From Kytococcus schroeteri (GTDB lineage: Bacteria > Actinomycetota > Actinomycetes > Actinomycetales > Dermatophilaceae): DNA of 64,000 nucleotides. Positions 45,698-56,578 of the stretch are shown one piece after another. The position numbers and the translations under genes are program-made. The notes beneath the pieces are model-generated. The model had not been told where the DNA came from. It ran no database searches and saw only the letters and a list, made by a program, of their open reading frames with translations. Location of the stretch: positions 1 through 64,000 of the forward strand of contig NZ_PKIZ01000007.1 in NCBI RefSeq assembly GCF_002847825.1, written 5' to 3'. Each line of letters begins with the position of its first letter. Position 1 is the first letter of the stretch.

Positions 45698-47770
45698 GTG
45701 GGGCAGCAGGTCTCGACGAGCAGCGCAGGAGGGCCCCGGGCCACGGCACGGAGCGCCCCCTCGGGACGCCGCTATCTCACCGGTCTGGACGGGCTGCGCG
45801 CCCTGGCCGTCGTGTCGGTGATGCTCTTCCACTTCGACGCCGGCCTCGACGGCGGCTTCCTGGGCGTCGACGTGTTCTTCGTGCTCTCGGGATACCTCAT
45901 CACGAGCCAGCTGATCACGCGCTGGAGCCCGACCACGGTGGACCTCAAGCACTTCTGGGGGCGCCGCGTGCGGCGCCTGTTCCCGGCGGTCTTCCTCCTG
46001 CTGCTCGTCGTCTCGGTGGCCATGCTGGTGCTCGACCGCACCGCCGTGCGCTCCTACGTGGGCGACGTGCTCGCCGCGGCCACGTACACCTCCAACTGGT
46101 GGTACGTGTTCCAGGAGCGCAGCTACTTCGAGGCCGCCGGCCGGCCGCCGGTGCTCCAGCACCTGTGGTCCCTGGCCGTGGAGGAGCAGTTCTACCTGGT
46201 CTGGCCGCTGGTGGTGGCCGGGCTGACCTTTGCGTTCACCAAGGCCTCGGCCCGCCGTTGGGCCGTGTTCACCATCTCCCTCGTGGGTGCGGTGGCCTCC
46301 TCGCTGTGGATGGGGATGGGCACGGCCGCGGCCGACCTGCCGGCCGCGGGGGACGCCAGCCGCTTCTACTTCGGCACCGACTCCCACGCGATGGGCCTGC
46401 TCGCCGGTGCTGCCCTGGCCGCCCTGCGGGGTGGCGCAGGCTTCAGCGACCGGGCGCCCCTCAAGCGCGCCGGCGTGCTGTGGACCCTGCTGGGCCTGGC
46501 CGGCCTGGGCGGGCTCGGCTGGTTCTTCGTGACCCAGGCCGAGACCTCCGAGTGGCTCTACCGATGGGGCTTCGCCGCCCTGGCCGCCCTGGTGGTCGTG
46601 CTCGTCGTGGCCGCCACCCGCCCCGGTCCGGTGGAGTGGCTGCTGAGCCTGCCGCTGCTGCGCTACCTGGGCACCCGCTCGTACTCCCTGTACCTGTGGC
46701 ACTGGCCCATCGCCGCGTTCACCCGGCCCGGCATCGACGTGGAGTGGCCCGAGCCCGTGGTGCACCTGGTGCGCTGGGGCCTGACCCTGCTGCTGGCCGA
46801 GCTGAGCTACCGCCTGGTGGAGAACCCGGTGCGTGTGCACGGCCTGCGCGCCACGTGGGACCGTCTGCGCCGCACCGGCCGGGCACCGCTGACCGCGGCC
46901 GCCGGGCTGACCACCACCGTGGTGGCCCTCACGGCCACCCTGGGCGCGGTGGCCGCGACCACCGACCCGCAGGCCGTCGAGCAGCAGAAGGTGGAGGAGG
47001 TGCTGGGCAACGCCGACGTCGGCACCGCACCCTCGGGGGACCAGACCCCGGCGCCCGACGGCCCGCAGGCCGGTGTCCCGGACCAGTCGGAGGAGACGCC
47101 CACGGCATCGCCCACCTCCCCGCCGCCCACCGAGGGGGGCAAGGGTGCTGCCTGCGACCCCTCGAAGATCAGCGGTGACCGCGTGGCCGAGGGAGCCGAC
47201 CCGCAGTGGCTCGGGCAGTCCAAGCTCGGCGCGGACACGCTGCCGGTCCCCTCCGACGGCACCAAGGTGGGCGACGGCACGCAGTGCATGAACGTCACCG
47301 TCTTCGGCGACTCCGTGGCCATGTCCGCCGGTCCGGTCATCTCCCGCGCGTTCGGGGCCCTCGACCTGCGGGCCACCGTCGGCGTCCAGGCCAGCGAGGT
47401 CCTGGGCTACGCGGAGAAGGCGGCCAAGGCCCACGACATCAAGAGCGAGGTGGTCGTGGTCCACACCGGCAACAACGGCCGGATCAACAAGGACGACCTC
47501 GTCGACGCCGCCACCCACCTGGCCAAGGAGAAGGCCGTGAAGCACGTCGTGCTCGTGCGCCCCAACTCCAACACCAGCTGGGACGCCGACAACCAGGCCG
47601 TCTTCGACGGGCTGGAGGACGAGGAGCTGGACCCCAAGGTCACCATCGCCGACTGGAAGGGCGTCTCCGAGGGCCACGACGACTGGTTCCTCAGCGACGG
47701 CACCCACCCGGACTACATCGGCAAGGTGCACTACGTGGTCGAGATCCAGCGGGCGATCACCGAGCACTGA
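45698..47770 (+). CDS. Membrane acyltransferase (OafA type) fused to an SGNH domain
   Basis: A 690-residue protein. Residues 25-420 are an acyltransferase-3 domain of about ten helices (YLTGLDGLRALAVVSVMLFH, GFLGVDVFFVLSGYLIT, LWSLAVEEQFYLVWPL, YSLYLWHWP). A Pro/Thr-rich linker (about 440-490) leads to an extracytoplasmic SGNH domain with block I VFGDSVAM, the Asn in HTGNNG and the catalytic pair in DGTHPDY. Such proteins O-acetylate peptidoglycan or surface polysaccharides. The GTG start follows AAGGAG. It stands alone. Confidence 0.92.
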   Translation: MGQQVSTSSAGGPRATARSAPSGRRYLTGLDGLRALAVVSVMLFHFDAGLDGGFLGVDVFFVLSGYLITSQLITRWSPTTVDLKHFWGRRVRRLFPAVFLLLLVVSVAMLVLDRTAVRSYVGDVLAAATYTSNWWYVFQERSYFEAAGRPPVLQHLWSLAVEEQFYLVWPLVVAGLTFAFTKASARRWAVFTISLVGAVASSLWMGMGTAAADLPAAGDASRFYFGTDSHAMGLLAGAALAALRGGAGFSDRAPLKRAGVLWTLLGLAGLGGLGWFFVTQAETSEWLYRWGFAALAALVVVLVVAATRPGPVEWLLSLPLLRYLGTRSYSLYLWHWPIAAFTRPGIDVEWPEPVVHLVRWGLTLLLAELSYRLVENPVRVHGLRATWDRLRRTGRAPLTAAAGLTTTVVALTATLGAVAATTDPQAVEQQKVEEVLGNADVGTAPSGDQTPAPDGPQAGVPDQSEETPTASPTSPPPTEGGKGAACDPSKISGDRVAEGADPQWLGQSKLGADTLPVPSDGTKVGDGTQCMNVTVFGDSVAMSAGPVISRAFGALDLRATVGVQASEVLGYAEKAAKAHDIKSEVVVVHTGNNGRINKDDLVDAATHLAKEKAVKHVVLVRPNSNTSWDADNQAVFDGLEDEELDPKVTIADWKGVSEGHDDWFLSDGTHPDYIGKVHYVVEIQRAITEH

Positions 47771-47788
47771 CGGCCGCCCGACCCTGCG

Positions 47789-47816
47789 GGGCCCCCACCG
47801 TGTGCGGTGGGGGCCC
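47789..47816. terminator. Terminator between the acyltransferase gene and pncB
   Basis: A 12-bp stem GGGCCCCCACCG/CGGTGGGGGCCC with loop TGTG between two convergent genes. Confidence 0.85.
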
Positions 47817-47834
47817 AGCCGTCTGCTGGGAGCC

Positions 47835-49160
47835 TCAGGCGTGGCCGGTGGCCGGGGCGGGCTGCTCGTCGACGAACACCGTGGGAACGGCCTGCTCCCC
47901 AGCCGAGAGGCGCAGGGCGGCGGCCGGCAGCTCCGCCCGCGACGCGGCGTGGCGCGCCCGGGCCGCCTCCACCGCCTCGGGGCCGGTGGGGGCCACGACC
48001 TGGCCACCGCGCACCAGTGGCACGAGGAGCTCCCGGTCGTCCCCGTCGTGCTGGGGCACCTCCCCGATGCCGACGAGCTCGGCCTGCGCCACGCCGTCCA
48101 CGACGCGGCGCACGGCGGTCTTCCGGCCGCCCACGGACGTCTTGTGCGCGCTCGCCTTGGCGACGTCGACCATCGTGCCGTCCTCGCCCTCCCGGGCCAC
48201 CAGCTTGTAGACCATGCCCGCGGTGGGGTGCCCGGAGCCGGTCACCAGGCGGGTGCCCACGCCGTAGGTGTCCACCGGGGCCGCGGCCAGCGAGGCGATG
48301 GCGTACTCGTCGAGGTCGCTGGTGACCACGATGCGGGTGCCCGTGGCCCCCAGGTCGTCCAGCTGGCGCCGCACGGCGTGGGCCTGGCCGAGCAGGTCGC
48401 CGGAGTCCAGGCGCACCGCGCCCAGGCCGGTGCCGGCCACCTCGACGGCGGTCTGGACGCCGCGGGTGACGTCGTAGGTGTCCACGAGCAGGGCCGTGTC
48501 GGTGCCGAGGGACTCCACCTGGGCGGTGAAGGCCTCGCGCTCCCCGTCGTGGAGGAGGGTGAACGAGTGGGCGGCCGTGCCCGCCGTCGGCACGCCCCAG
48601 CGGCGCCCCGCCTCGAGGTTGGAGGTCGAGGCGAACCCGGCCACGTAGGCGGCGCGGGCGGCCGCCACGGCGGAGCCCTCGGCGGTGCGCCGGCTACCCA
48701 TCTCGATGCAGGGACGGTCGCCGGCCACGGCGGTCATGCGGCTGGCGGCCGAGGCGACGGCGCTGTCGTGGTTGAGCATCGAGAGCGCGAGGGTCTCCAG
48801 CAGCACCCCCTCGGCGAAGGTGGACTCCACGACCATCAGCGGGGAGTGGCCGAAGTACAGCTCGCCCTCGGGGTAACCGTGGACGTCCCCCGAGAAGCGG
48901 TAGCCCGCCAGCCACTCGAGGGTGGGCTCGTCCACCACCCGATGGGTGCGCAGGTGCTCCAGCTCGGCCTCGCCGAAGGTGAAGTCCACCAGCGCCTCCA
49001 GGAAGCGCCCCGTGCCAGCCACGACGCCGTAGCGCCGGCCCTCGGGCAGCTTGCGGGCAAAGAGCTCGAACACGCTGCGCCGGTGCGCGGCGCCGCTGCG
49101 CAGGGCGGCCTGCACCATCGTGAGCTCGTAGTGGTCGGTCAGCAGGGCGGTACTGGTCAC
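47835..49160 (-). CDS. pncB: Nicotinate phosphoribosyltransferase
   Basis: A 441-residue enzyme of NAD salvage making nicotinate mononucleotide from nicotinate and PRPP. Marks are LLTDHYELTMVQAAL, FELFARKLPEGRRYGV, the EMGSRRT active-site block, AHSFTLLH, VRLDSGDL and TSDLDEY. The ATG start at 49160 directly follows the purL terminator. Length is typical of the actinobacterial type. Confidence 0.94.
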   Translation of the reverse strand: MTSTALLTDHYELTMVQAALRSGAAHRRSVFELFARKLPEGRRYGVVAGTGRFLEALVDFTFGEAELEHLRTHRVVDEPTLEWLAGYRFSGDVHGYPEGELYFGHSPLMVVESTFAEGVLLETLALSMLNHDSAVASAASRMTAVAGDRPCIEMGSRRTAEGSAVAAARAAYVAGFASTSNLEAGRRWGVPTAGTAAHSFTLLHDGEREAFTAQVESLGTDTALLVDTYDVTRGVQTAVEVAGTGLGAVRLDSGDLLGQAHAVRRQLDDLGATGTRIVVTSDLDEYAIASLAAAPVDTYGVGTRLVTGSGHPTAGMVYKLVAREGEDGTMVDVAKASAHKTSVGGRKTAVRRVVDGVAQAELVGIGEVPQHDGDDRELLVPLVRGGQVVAPTGPEAVEAARARHAASRAELPAAALRLSAGEQAVPTVFVDEQPAPATGHA

Positions 49161-49178
49161 CGGCTCACCCTATGCATG

Positions 49179-49211
49179 GGGCCCCGCACCACCGGGGGTG
49201 GTGCGGGGCCC
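49179..49211 (-). terminator. Terminator between purL and pncB
   Basis: A 15-bp stem GGGCCCCGCACCACC/GGTGGTGCGGGGCCC with a 3-base loop, 25 bases beyond the purL stop. It lies only 18 bases before the pncB ATG, so pncB must start very close to it or read through. Confidence 0.83.
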
Positions 49212-49235
49212 GGGCAGGTGCTGGTCGGCCGGGGA

Positions 49236-52200
49236 TCAGCCGACCCAGGCGCGCGCGTTGCGGAACATGCGCAGCCACGGGCTGGCCTGGGCGGGGTCGC
49301 CGTCGCTCCAGGACATCTGCACGGTGCGCTGCACCCGCTCGGGGTGCGGCATCATCGCGGTGAAGCGGCCGTCGGCGGTCGTGACGGCGGTGAGCCCCTC
49401 CGGCGAGCCGTTGGGGTTGGCCGGGTAACTGGTGGCCACCCGCCCGTGGTTGTCCACGTAGCGCGCGGCGGCGACGACCTGCGAGGCGTCGCCCCGGGCC
49501 TCGAAGTTCGCCCGGCCCTCGCCGTGCGCCACCGCGATGGGCAGGCGCGAGCCGGCCATGCCGGTGAAGAAGACCGACGGGTTCTCCACGACCTCCACCA
49601 TCGAGAGGCGTGCCTCGTACTGCTCGGAGAGGTTGCGGGTGAACCGCGGCCACGCCTCGGCGCCCGGGATGAGGTCGGCCAAGGCGGCGAACATCTGGCA
49701 GCCGTTGCAGATGCCCAGGCCGAAGGTGTCCTGACGCCCGAAGAAGGTGGCGAACTGTTCGGTGAGCCGCTCGTTGAACAGCACCGAGCGCGCCCAGCCC
49801 TCGCCGGCGCCCAGGGTGTCTCCGTACGAGAAGCCACCGCAGGCCACCAGGCCCGTGGTGTCGGCCAGGTCGAAGCGGCCGGTCTGCAGGTCGGTCATGT
49901 GCACGTCGTAGGTGTCGAAGCCCGCGCGGTCGAAGGCGAAGGCGGTCTCCACGTGCGAGTTCACGCCCTGCTCGCGCAGGACCGCCACCTTGGGCCGGGC
50001 GCCGAGGTTCAGGTAGGGCGCGGCCACGTCCTCGGCGGGGTCGAAGGAGGGCGCCACGTGCAGGCCGGGGTCGTCGTCGGCCCCGAAGGCGGCGTGCTCC
50101 TCGTCGGCACAGGCCGGGTTGTCGCGCAGGGCCGCGATGCGCCAGCTCACCTCGTCCCACACCTGGGCCAGCTCGTGCACGCCCTCGTCGAGGGCGGGCG
50201 CGCCGCCCAGCGTGACGCGCACCCGGCGCTCGGCGGTCGCGCGGCCGACCGTGGTCGAGACCTCGCCCAGCCCGTGGCGCGCCAGCAGCTCGAGCACCTC
50301 GTCGGAACGCCCTGCCGGGACGCCGAGCACCACACCGAGCTCCTCGGCGAACAGGGCGGCCACATCGGCGACGTCGGCCTCCACGCCCACGGCACCGGCG
50401 AAGGCCATCTCGGCCAGGGTCGCCCACAGGCCGCCGTCCGAGCGGTCGTGGTAGGCCGTCACCAGGCCGGCCCCGCGCAGCTCGGTGAGCGCGGCGGCCA
50501 GACCCACCAGCAGCTGGGGGTCGTCCAGGTCCGGCACGGTGCCGCCGAACTCGCCGCGCACCTGCGCCAGCATCGAGCCGCCGAGGCGGTTGGCACCGCG
50601 GCCCAGGTCCACCAGCACCAGCTCGTCGTCGGCGTGCACCTGCGGGGTCCACGTGCCGCGCACGTCCTCCAGGGAGGCGAAGGCCGACACCACCAGCGAG
50701 ACAGGGGAGACCACCTCGTGCTGGGTCCCGTCCTGCTCCCACTTGGTGCGCATCGACAGTGAGTCCTTGCCCACCGGCACCGAGACACCGAGTGCCGGGC
50801 ACAGCTCCATGGCCACCGCCTGCACGGTGTCGTAGAGCGCGGCGTCCTCGCCGGGCTCGCCGCAGGCGGCCATCCAGTTGCAGGACAGCTTCACGCCGCG
50901 CAGGGTCACCGGCGCCGCGAGCAGGTTGGTGAGCGCCTCGCCCACGGCCATGCGGCCCGATGCGGGGCCGTCCACCGCCGCGAGCGGCATGCGCTCGCCA
51001 CTGGCCATCGCCTGGCCGGACAGTCCCACCAGATCGCTCAGGGTGACGGCCACGTCGGCCACCGGCACCTGCCATGGGCCCACCATCTGGTCGCGGTGGC
51101 TCAGCCCGCCCACGGTGCGGTCGCCGATGGTGATGAGGAAGCGCTTGGAGGCCACGCTCGGGTGGCGCAGCACGTCGAGGGCCGCGCCGCGCAGCGCGTC
51201 ACCGGTGAGCGACGCGGTGTCCAACGCGTCGGTGGAGCGCTGCACACGCTGCACGTCACGCAGCATCTTCGGCGGCTTGCCCAGGAGCACCTCCATCGGC
51301 ATGTCCACCGCGGTGTCCTCGGTCTGGTCTCCGCCGGCACCCGCGGCGCCGGTGACCACCAGCTGGCCGTCAGCGGTGGCCTCGCCGACCACGGCGAAGG
51401 GGCAGCGCTCGCGCTCGCAGAAGGCCGTGAAGCGCTCCAGGGAGTCCGGCGCGATGGCCAGCACGTAGCGCTCCTGGCTCTCGTTCGACCAGATCTCCTT
51501 GGGGGCCAGGCCGGACTCCTCCACGGGCACCGCGCCGAGGTCGAAGCGGGCGCCCAGCCCGGCGTCGTCGACCAGCTCGGGGAACGCGTTGCTCAGGCCG
51601 CCGGCGCCCACGTCGTGGATGGCCAGCACCGGGTTGTCCTCGCCCAGGCTCCAGCAGTGGTTGATGACCTCCTGGGCGCGGCGCTCCATCTCCGGGTTTC
51701 CGCGCTGCACCGAGTCGAAGTCGAGCTCCACGGCGTTGGTGCCCGAGGCCATCGAGCTGGCGGCGCCACCGCCCATGCCGATGCGCATGCCCGGCCCGCC
51801 CAGCTGCACCAGCAGGGTGCCGGGGGCGAAGCGGACCTTCTCGGTCTGGCCGGCGCTGATGGCGCCCAGGCCGCCGGCGCTCATGATCGGCTTGTGGTAG
51901 CCGCGGCGGACGCCGTCCACGGTCTGCTCGTAGACGCGGAAGAAGCCGCCCAGACCGGGGCGCCCGAACTCGTTGTTGAAGGCGGCGGCGCCCAGCGGGC
52001 CCTCCACCATGATCTCCAGCGGGGTGGCGATGTGGTCCGGTGCGCTGGCCCCGCCGGCCTCCCACGGCTCGTCGGTACCCGGCAGGTGCAGGTTGGAGAC
52101 GGCGAAGCCGGTGAGCCCGGCCTTGGGGGCGCTGCCGCGACCGGTGGCGCCCTCGTCGCGGATCTCGCCACCGGCCCCGGTGGAGGCGCCGGGGAACGGG

Positions 52201-53138
52201 GAGATGGCGCTCGGGTGGTTGTGGGTCTCCACCTTCATGAGCACGTGCACCTCGTCCTCGCGCTCGGTGTAGCGGGAGGCGCCGGGCTGCTCGGGGAGCC
52301 AGCGGGTGATGCGGCCACCGGTCATGATCGAGGCGTTGTCCTTGTAGGCCACCACGGTGCCCTCGCCGGCCACGGCCTCGGTGTGCCGGATCATGCCGAA
52401 CAGGCTCTTCTCCTGGGCCTGGCCGTCCACCACGAAGTCGGCGTTGAAGATCTTGTGGCGGCAGTGCTCGCTGTTGGCCTGGGCGAACATCATGAGCTCC
52501 ACGTCGGTGGGGTTGCGCTCCAGGCGCGTGAAGGCCTCCACGAGGTAGTCCACCTCGTCCTCGCTGAGGGCCAGGCCCCAGGCGGCGTTGGCCTCCACGA
52601 GCGCCTCGCGGCCCCGCCCGGCGATGTCGACCCGCTCCATCGCGGCCCCCTCGCGCTCTGCGAACAGGCCCGCCAGGTCGTCGGCCGAGACCAGCACGCT
52701 CTGGGTCATCCGGTCGTGCAGCACGGCGGCGCAGGCCAGCCACTGCTCGTCGGTGAGGGGCTCGGCGGTGGCCAGGCGGTACTCCGTCACCCGTTCGACG
52801 CGCTCCACCGCCAGCCCGCAGTTGTGTGCGATGTCGGTGGCCTTGCTCGCCCACGGGGAGATGGTGCCCAGGCGCGGGGCCACGAGCACCACGGCCGCGC
52901 TCCCGGAGGTGTCCTCGATGGCGGGCTCGCCGTAGGTGAGCAGCTCGCGCACCCGGCCGGCGGTGGCCTCGTCGAGCTCCGCGGTGGAGGCCACGAGGTG
53001 CAGGTACCGCGCCGTGACGCCCTCGATGCAGGGCACCACCTCGCGCAGCCGGCGCAGCAGCGCGGTGGCGCGGAAGTCGGAGAGGGCGGACCCGCCCGGG
53101 ACGGTGGTCAGCACGAGGTCGTGCGGCAGCGCGGCCAT
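49236..53138 (-). CDS. purL: Phosphoribosylformylglycinamidine synthase, large single-chain type
   Basis: A 1300-residue enzyme for step four of purine synthesis (FGAR to FGAM using glutamine and ATP). An N-terminal PurS-like domain is followed by [66 protein letters not shown]-type [14 protein letters not shown], and YHDRSDGGL. The C-terminal glutaminase has its nucleophile at C1144 (GICNGCQM) and MMPHPERV. Sequence style matches E. coli PurL almost segment by segment. Most actinobacteria use separate PurS, PurQ and a PurL of about 750 residues. ATG 53138 has AGGAG upstream and TAGAAT about 40 bases away. It is divergent from clpS. Confidence 0.96.
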   Translation of the reverse strand: MAALPHDLVLTTVPGGSALSDFRATALLRRLREVVPCIEGVTARYLHLVASTAELDEATAGRVRELLTYGEPAIEDTSGSAAVVLVAPRLGTISPWASKATDIAHNCGLAVERVERVTEYRLATAEPLTDEQWLACAAVLHDRMTQSVLVSADDLAGLFAEREGAAMERVDIAGRGREALVEANAAWGLALSEDEVDYLVEAFTRLERNPTDVELMMFAQANSEHCRHKIFNADFVVDGQAQEKSLFGMIRHTEAVAGEGTVVAYKDNASIMTGGRITRWLPEQPGASRYTEREDEVHVLMKVETHNHPSAISPFPGASTGAGGEIRDEGATGRGSAPKAGLTGFAVSNLHLPGTDEPWEAGGASAPDHIATPLEIMVEGPLGAAAFNNEFGRPGLGGFFRVYEQTVDGVRRGYHKPIMSAGGLGAISAGQTEKVRFAPGTLLVQLGGPGMRIGMGGGAASSMASGTNAVELDFDSVQRGNPEMERRAQEVINHCWSLGEDNPVLAIHDVGAGGLSNAFPELVDDAGLGARFDLGAVPVEESGLAPKEIWSNESQERYVLAIAPDSLERFTAFCERERCPFAVVGEATADGQLVVTGAAGAGGDQTEDTAVDMPMEVLLGKPPKMLRDVQRVQRSTDALDTASLTGDALRGAALDVLRHPSVASKRFLITIGDRTVGGLSHRDQMVGPWQVPVADVAVTLSDLVGLSGQAMASGERMPLAAVDGPASGRMAVGEALTNLLAAPVTLRGVKLSCNWMAACGEPGEDAALYDTVQAVAMELCPALGVSVPVGKDSLSMRTKWEQDGTQHEVVSPVSLVVSAFASLEDVRGTWTPQVHADDELVLVDLGRGANRLGGSMLAQVRGEFGGTVPDLDDPQLLVGLAAALTELRGAGLVTAYHDRSDGGLWATLAEMAFAGAVGVEADVADVAALFAEELGVVLGVPAGRSDEVLELLARHGLGEVSTTVGRATAERRVRVTLGGAPALDEGVHELAQVWDEVSWRIAALRDNPACADEEHAAFGADDDPGLHVAPSFDPAEDVAAPYLNLGARPKVAVLREQGVNSHVETAFAFDRAGFDTYDVHMTDLQTGRFDLADTTGLVACGGFSYGDTLGAGEGWARSVLFNERLTEQFATFFGRQDTFGLGICNGCQMFAALADLIPGAEAWPRFTRNLSEQYEARLSMVEVVENPSVFFTGMAGSRLPIAVAHGEGRANFEARGDASQVVAAARYVDNHGRVATSYPANPNGSPEGLTAVTTADGRFTAMMPHPERVQRTVQMSWSDGDPAQASPWLRMFRNARAWVG

Positions 53139-53260
53139 GTCAGGGACTCCTGGGCAGGGGGCGGGACGGGGCGGCGACATTCTAGGTCGCGGCCCCCACC
53201 CCTGTGCCGGGGCCACGGCGCCGGTGGGCGGGGACGCGCGCCGCTCTCTACAGTGGGGGA

Positions 53261-53569
53261 GTGCCTGAACCTCATCACACCCCCGGCCTGTCCGATCCCG
53301 AGGGCTCCCTCGCGCTCGCCGGGCGTTCCGAGCTCGACGCGCCCTGGTACACGCTCGTCTGGAACGACCCGGTCAACCTCATGAGCTACGTGACCTTCGT
53401 GCTCATGGACCACTTCGGCTACTCCCGGCACGTGGCCGAGGGGATGATGATGGACATCCACACCAAGGGCCGCTGCGTGGTCTCCACCGGCACCCGCGAG
53501 GCGATGGAGGTGGACACCCAGGCCATGCAGGAGTACGGCCTGTGGGCCACCTTCGGGCAGGACACCTGA
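53261..53569 (+). CDS. clpS: ATP-dependent Clp protease adaptor ClpS
   Basis: A 102-residue adaptor that brings N-degron proteins to ClpAP/ClpCP. Marks are [32 protein letters not shown] and [16 protein letters not shown], which form the N-degron pocket. GTG 53261 follows TACAGT (53249-53254) by 6 bases, so the mRNA is probably leaderless. Its TGA overlaps the ATG of the DUF2017 gene. Confidence 0.94.
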   Translation: MPEPHHTPGLSDPEGSLALAGRSELDAPWYTLVWNDPVNLMSYVTFVLMDHFGYSRHVAEGMMMDIHTKGRCVVSTGTREAMEVDTQAMQEYGLWATFGQDT

Positions 53570-54285
53570 TGGCGCGCGCGTTCCGCTGGGAGGGCGACGC
53601 CGCGGTGGCGCACCTCGACGAGCTCGAGCTCGAGGCCCTCGCCGACGGCGCGACGGCCGTGATCACCATCCTCGGGGAGGAGCCCGGGGCTGCCGTGACC
53701 GGGACCGATGCCGTGCTGCCCGAACTCTCCGGTGGCCCGACCTCCTCGGGAGGTGCCTCGGCCGAGGACGACCTGCACGCCCGCTTCGAGGCGCTCACCG
53801 CCGGCCTCACCCCGAGCGATCCCGAGCTCGCCGTCGACCCGGTGGACCCGGCCGAGCTCCACGGCGGCGACCCGGCCCTGTCCCGCCTGCTCCCCGCCGC
53901 GCACACCAGCGACGTGGCCGCGGCCCGGGACTTCGCCGCCCTGGCCCACGACGGCATCCGCGCCACCAAGGTGGCCAACCTGCGGGCCCTCGTGGCGGCC
54001 TGCGAGCGGTCCCGGGAGTCCGGCGTCATGGCCCTGAACCCGCGCGAGGCCCGGCAGGTCATGGCCGCGTTCACCGACGTGCGCCTCGTACTGGCCGACC
54101 GGCTCGGCATCCACGAGGACCACGACGCCGAGCGCGTGGACGCCCAGACCTCCGAGCTCATCCGCGCCGTGGAGCGCGGGGAGACGCTCTCCGACGCCGA
54201 CGAGGTGGCCCTGCAGCTGGGCATCCACCACGGCTTCGTCGGGTGGATGCAGGAGACCCTCGTGGAGGCCCTGCTGCGGCACTGA
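53569..54285 (+). CDS. DUF2017 family protein
   Basis: A 238-residue actinobacterial protein of unknown function. The helical C-terminal half (WMQETLVEAL at the end, HDGIRATKVANLRAL and FTDVRLVLADRLGI before) is the DUF2017 core. Its start overlaps the clpS stop. clpS-DUF2017 is a usual pairing in actinobacteria, so a link to Clp proteolysis is likely. Residues 45-90 are an acidic, low-complexity insert. Confidence 0.85.
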   Translation: MARAFRWEGDAAVAHLDELELEALADGATAVITILGEEPGAAVTGTDAVLPELSGGPTSSGGASAEDDLHARFEALTAGLTPSDPELAVDPVDPAELHGGDPALSRLLPAAHTSDVAAARDFAALAHDGIRATKVANLRALVAACERSRESGVMALNPREARQVMAAFTDVRLVLADRLGIHEDHDAERVDAQTSELIRAVERGETLSDADEVALQLGIHHGFVGWMQETLVEALLRH

Positions 54286-54329
54286 CCGGCCGGGGACGAG
54301 GGGGCCGGCTGCCCTAGGCTGGAGCCACC

Positions 54330-55910
54330 ATGACTGCAGCCCCTGACCAGACCGTCGCACCCGCCGCCCACGCCTCCGAGCACGCCGAGGCCACCGGCTC
54401 GGACGTGCGCGTCCGCTTCTGCCCCAGCCCCACCGGAACGCCCCACGTGGGCCTGGCCCGCACCGCCCTGTTCAACTGGGCGTACGCCCGCCACACCGGC
54501 GGCAAGCTCGTCTTCCGCCTGGAGGACACCGACGCCGCCCGCGACTCCGAGGAGTCCGCCCAGGGCATCCACGACATGCTCGAGTGGCTGGGTCTCACCC
54601 CCGACGAGGGTGTCCGTGAGGGTGGCCCGTACGCGCCCTACCGCCAGAGCGAGCGCCACGACCACCACGCCGAGGTGGCCCGCAAGCTGCTCGAGGCCGG
54701 CTACGCCTACGAGTCCTTCTCCACCCCCGAGGAGGTGGAGGAACGCCACAAGGCGGCCGGCCGCGACCCCAAGCTGGGCTACGACAACTTCGACCGGGAG
54801 CTCACGCAGGAGCAGAAGGACGCCTTCCGTGCCGAGGGGCGTGAGCCGGTGCTGCGCCTGCGCATGCCGGACGAGGACATCACCTTCACCGACATGGTGC
54901 GCGGCGAGGTGACCTTCCCGGCCGGCCAGATCCCGGACTACGTCATCGTCCGCGGCAACGGTGTGCCGCTGTACACGCTGGTCAACCCGGTGGACGACGC
55001 CGCGATGCGGATCACCCACGTCATCCGCGGCGAGGACCTGCTGAGCAGCACCCCGCGGCAGATCGCGCTCTACCGCGCGCTCATCGCCATCGGCGAGGCG
55101 GAGCAGGTGCCCACCTTCGGCCACCTCCCGCTGGTGCTGGGCAACGGCACCAAGAAGCTCTCCAAGCGCGACCCGGAGGCCAACCTCTTCCTCCACCGCG
55201 ACCGGGGCTTCGTGCGCGAGGGCATGATCAACTACCTGGCCCTGCTCGGCTGGTCGATCGGGGGCGACCGCGACCTGTTCACCCCCGAGGAGCTCGTCGA
55301 GGCCTTCGACGTGCACGCCGTGAACCCCAACCCGGCGCGCTGGGACCAGAAGAAGGCCGAGTCCATCAACGGCGACCACCTGCGCCAGCTGGAGCTGGGT
55401 GACTTCACCGGCCGGATGCTGCCCTACCTGCAGGACGCGGGGGTGCTGCCGGACCGTCCCTCGATGGGGGAGCTGGCACGCCTCAAGGACGTGGCCGAGC
55501 TGGTGCAGACCCGTGTGCCGGTGCTCAGCGAGACCGTGCCGCTGGTGCGGCCTTTCTTCGTGGATGACGAGGCGCTGGAGCGGGACGAGGCCGCCGTGGC
55601 GGGCCTCAAGGAGGACGCGCCGCAGGTGCTGGAGGCCGCCGTGGCCGCTCTGGAGCAGCTGCCGGACACCCCGGCGGTCTCCCTGGGGGAGGACGGCGAC
55701 GGTCCGCGCTGGGTGACGGCCGACATCGAGGCCACGCTGCGCGAGGCGCTGCTCGACGGGATGGGCCTGAAGCCCAAGGTGGCGTTCACGCCTCTGCGCG
55801 TGGCCCTGAGCGGCGCGAAGGTCTCGCCGCCGCTGTTCGAGTCGATGGAGATCCTGGGTCGTCCGTCGACGCTCGCACGCCTGCGCTCCCTTCGGGGGCA
55901 GCTGGCCTGA
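54330..55910 (+). CDS. gltX: Glutamate--tRNA ligase
   Basis: A 526-residue class I synthetase. The HIGH-equivalent is in [20 protein letters not shown] and the KMSKS-equivalent is [19 protein letters not shown] and [21 protein letters not shown] also match. The C-terminal third is the anticodon-binding helical cage. The first 25 residues are a family-variable extension. TAGGCT (54315-54320) lies 9 bases before the ATG. It is followed closely by tRNA-Gln and tRNA-Glu genes. Confidence 0.95.
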   Translation: MTAAPDQTVAPAAHASEHAEATGSDVRVRFCPSPTGTPHVGLARTALFNWAYARHTGGKLVFRLEDTDAARDSEESAQGIHDMLEWLGLTPDEGVREGGPYAPYRQSERHDHHAEVARKLLEAGYAYESFSTPEEVEERHKAAGRDPKLGYDNFDRELTQEQKDAFRAEGREPVLRLRMPDEDITFTDMVRGEVTFPAGQIPDYVIVRGNGVPLYTLVNPVDDAAMRITHVIRGEDLLSSTPRQIALYRALIAIGEAEQVPTFGHLPLVLGNGTKKLSKRDPEANLFLHRDRGFVREGMINYLALLGWSIGGDRDLFTPEELVEAFDVHAVNPNPARWDQKKAESINGDHLRQLELGDFTGRMLPYLQDAGVLPDRPSMGELARLKDVAELVQTRVPVLSETVPLVRPFFVDDEALERDEAAVAGLKEDAPQVLEAAVAALEQLPDTPAVSLGEDGDGPRWVTADIEATLREALLDGMGLKPKVAFTPLRVALSGAKVSPPLFESMEILGRPSTLARLRSLRGQLA

Positions 55911-55922
55911 CGCGGATCTCGC

Positions 55923-55953
55923 GACGGGGGACGGCCGATTGGCGTCCCCCGTC
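55923..55953 (+). terminator. Terminator after gltX
   Basis: An 11-bp perfect stem GACGGGGGACG/CGTCCCCCGTC with a 9-base loop, 12 bases after the stop. Confidence 0.82.
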
Positions 55954-55968
55954 GGAGTTGTGTAAGGT
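55939..55968 (+). promoter_or_regulatory. Promoter candidate for the tRNA pair
   Basis: TTGGCG (55939-55944), an 18-base spacer and TAAGGT (55963-55968) lie about 85 bases before tRNA-Gln. The -35 overlaps the right arm of the gltX terminator. Confidence 0.5.
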
Positions 55969-56053
55969 ATCGCCTCGGTTCGCCCCGCTGGGGAGAGCCG
56001 CTCACGACAGGTGAGGGAGCCCTCGGGTTCACCGATCTTGGCGCGAGAACCCT

Positions 56054-56128
56054 TGGGGTATGGTGTAATTGGCAGCACGAGTGATTCTGGTTCATTTAGT
56101 CTAGGTTCGAGTCCTGGTACCCCAGCCA
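56054..56128 (+). tRNA. tRNA-Gln (anticodon CTG)
   Basis: The acceptor arms TGGGGTA (56054-56060) and TACCCCA (56118-56124) pair fully, with discriminator G and an encoded CCA (56126-56128). The anticodon loop is TTCTGGT inside stem AGTGA/TCATT, giving CTG. The T-arm is GGTTCGAGTCC. Confidence 0.96.
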
Positions 56129-56213
56129 GCAGCACGAGGAGATCTTCGGATCACCGAGATGCTGCAGAGGGCAAGCCCTTGTGGTAGAGTCCTCCAGTCG
56201 CAAAGAGCGACAC

Positions 56214-56286
56214 GGCCCCGTTGTGTAGCGGCCTAGCACGCCGCCCTCTCAAGGCGGTAGCGCGGGTTCAAATCCCGTCGGGGCTA
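56214..56286 (+). tRNA. tRNA-Glu (anticodon CTC)
   Basis: The acceptor arms GGCCCCG (56214-56220) and CGGGGCT (56279-56285) pair with one G-U, and the discriminator is A. The anticodon loop CTCTCAA inside stem CCGCC/GGCGG gives CTC. The T-arm GCGGGTTCAAATCCCGT is present. CCA is not encoded. Starting one base later would break the acceptor stem. Confidence 0.95.
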
Positions 56287-56292
56287 CAGTTC

Positions 56293-56326
56293 AGAAGGAC
56301 CCCGGTCTTCGGACCGGGGTCCTTCT
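56293..56326 (+). terminator. Terminator after tRNA-Glu
   Basis: A 15-bp perfect stem AGAAGGACCCCGGTC/GACCGGGGTCCTTCT closed by a TTCG tetraloop, 6 bases after the tRNA. Confidence 0.92.
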
Positions 56327-56578
56327 GCATGTCCGGGTGATGCCTGTCCGGGGGAGGAGTCGTCCGACGGGGCGGCCGACCCTGGGTGCACCCAGGGTCG
56401 GCCAGAGGTGGCCCGAGCACCGGGCGCGTGGCCCCCGTCACGTCCGCGAGCGGGTTTGGTCACGGCTCGATTTCAGTTTCCCCGGGGGCTTGGTCAGGCG
56501 CCGATCGGGTGTCACAGTTCCCCACGAAGGGGGCTCACGGTCCCCGTCCCACACACCCTCTGACCGAAAGGGCGCGCC

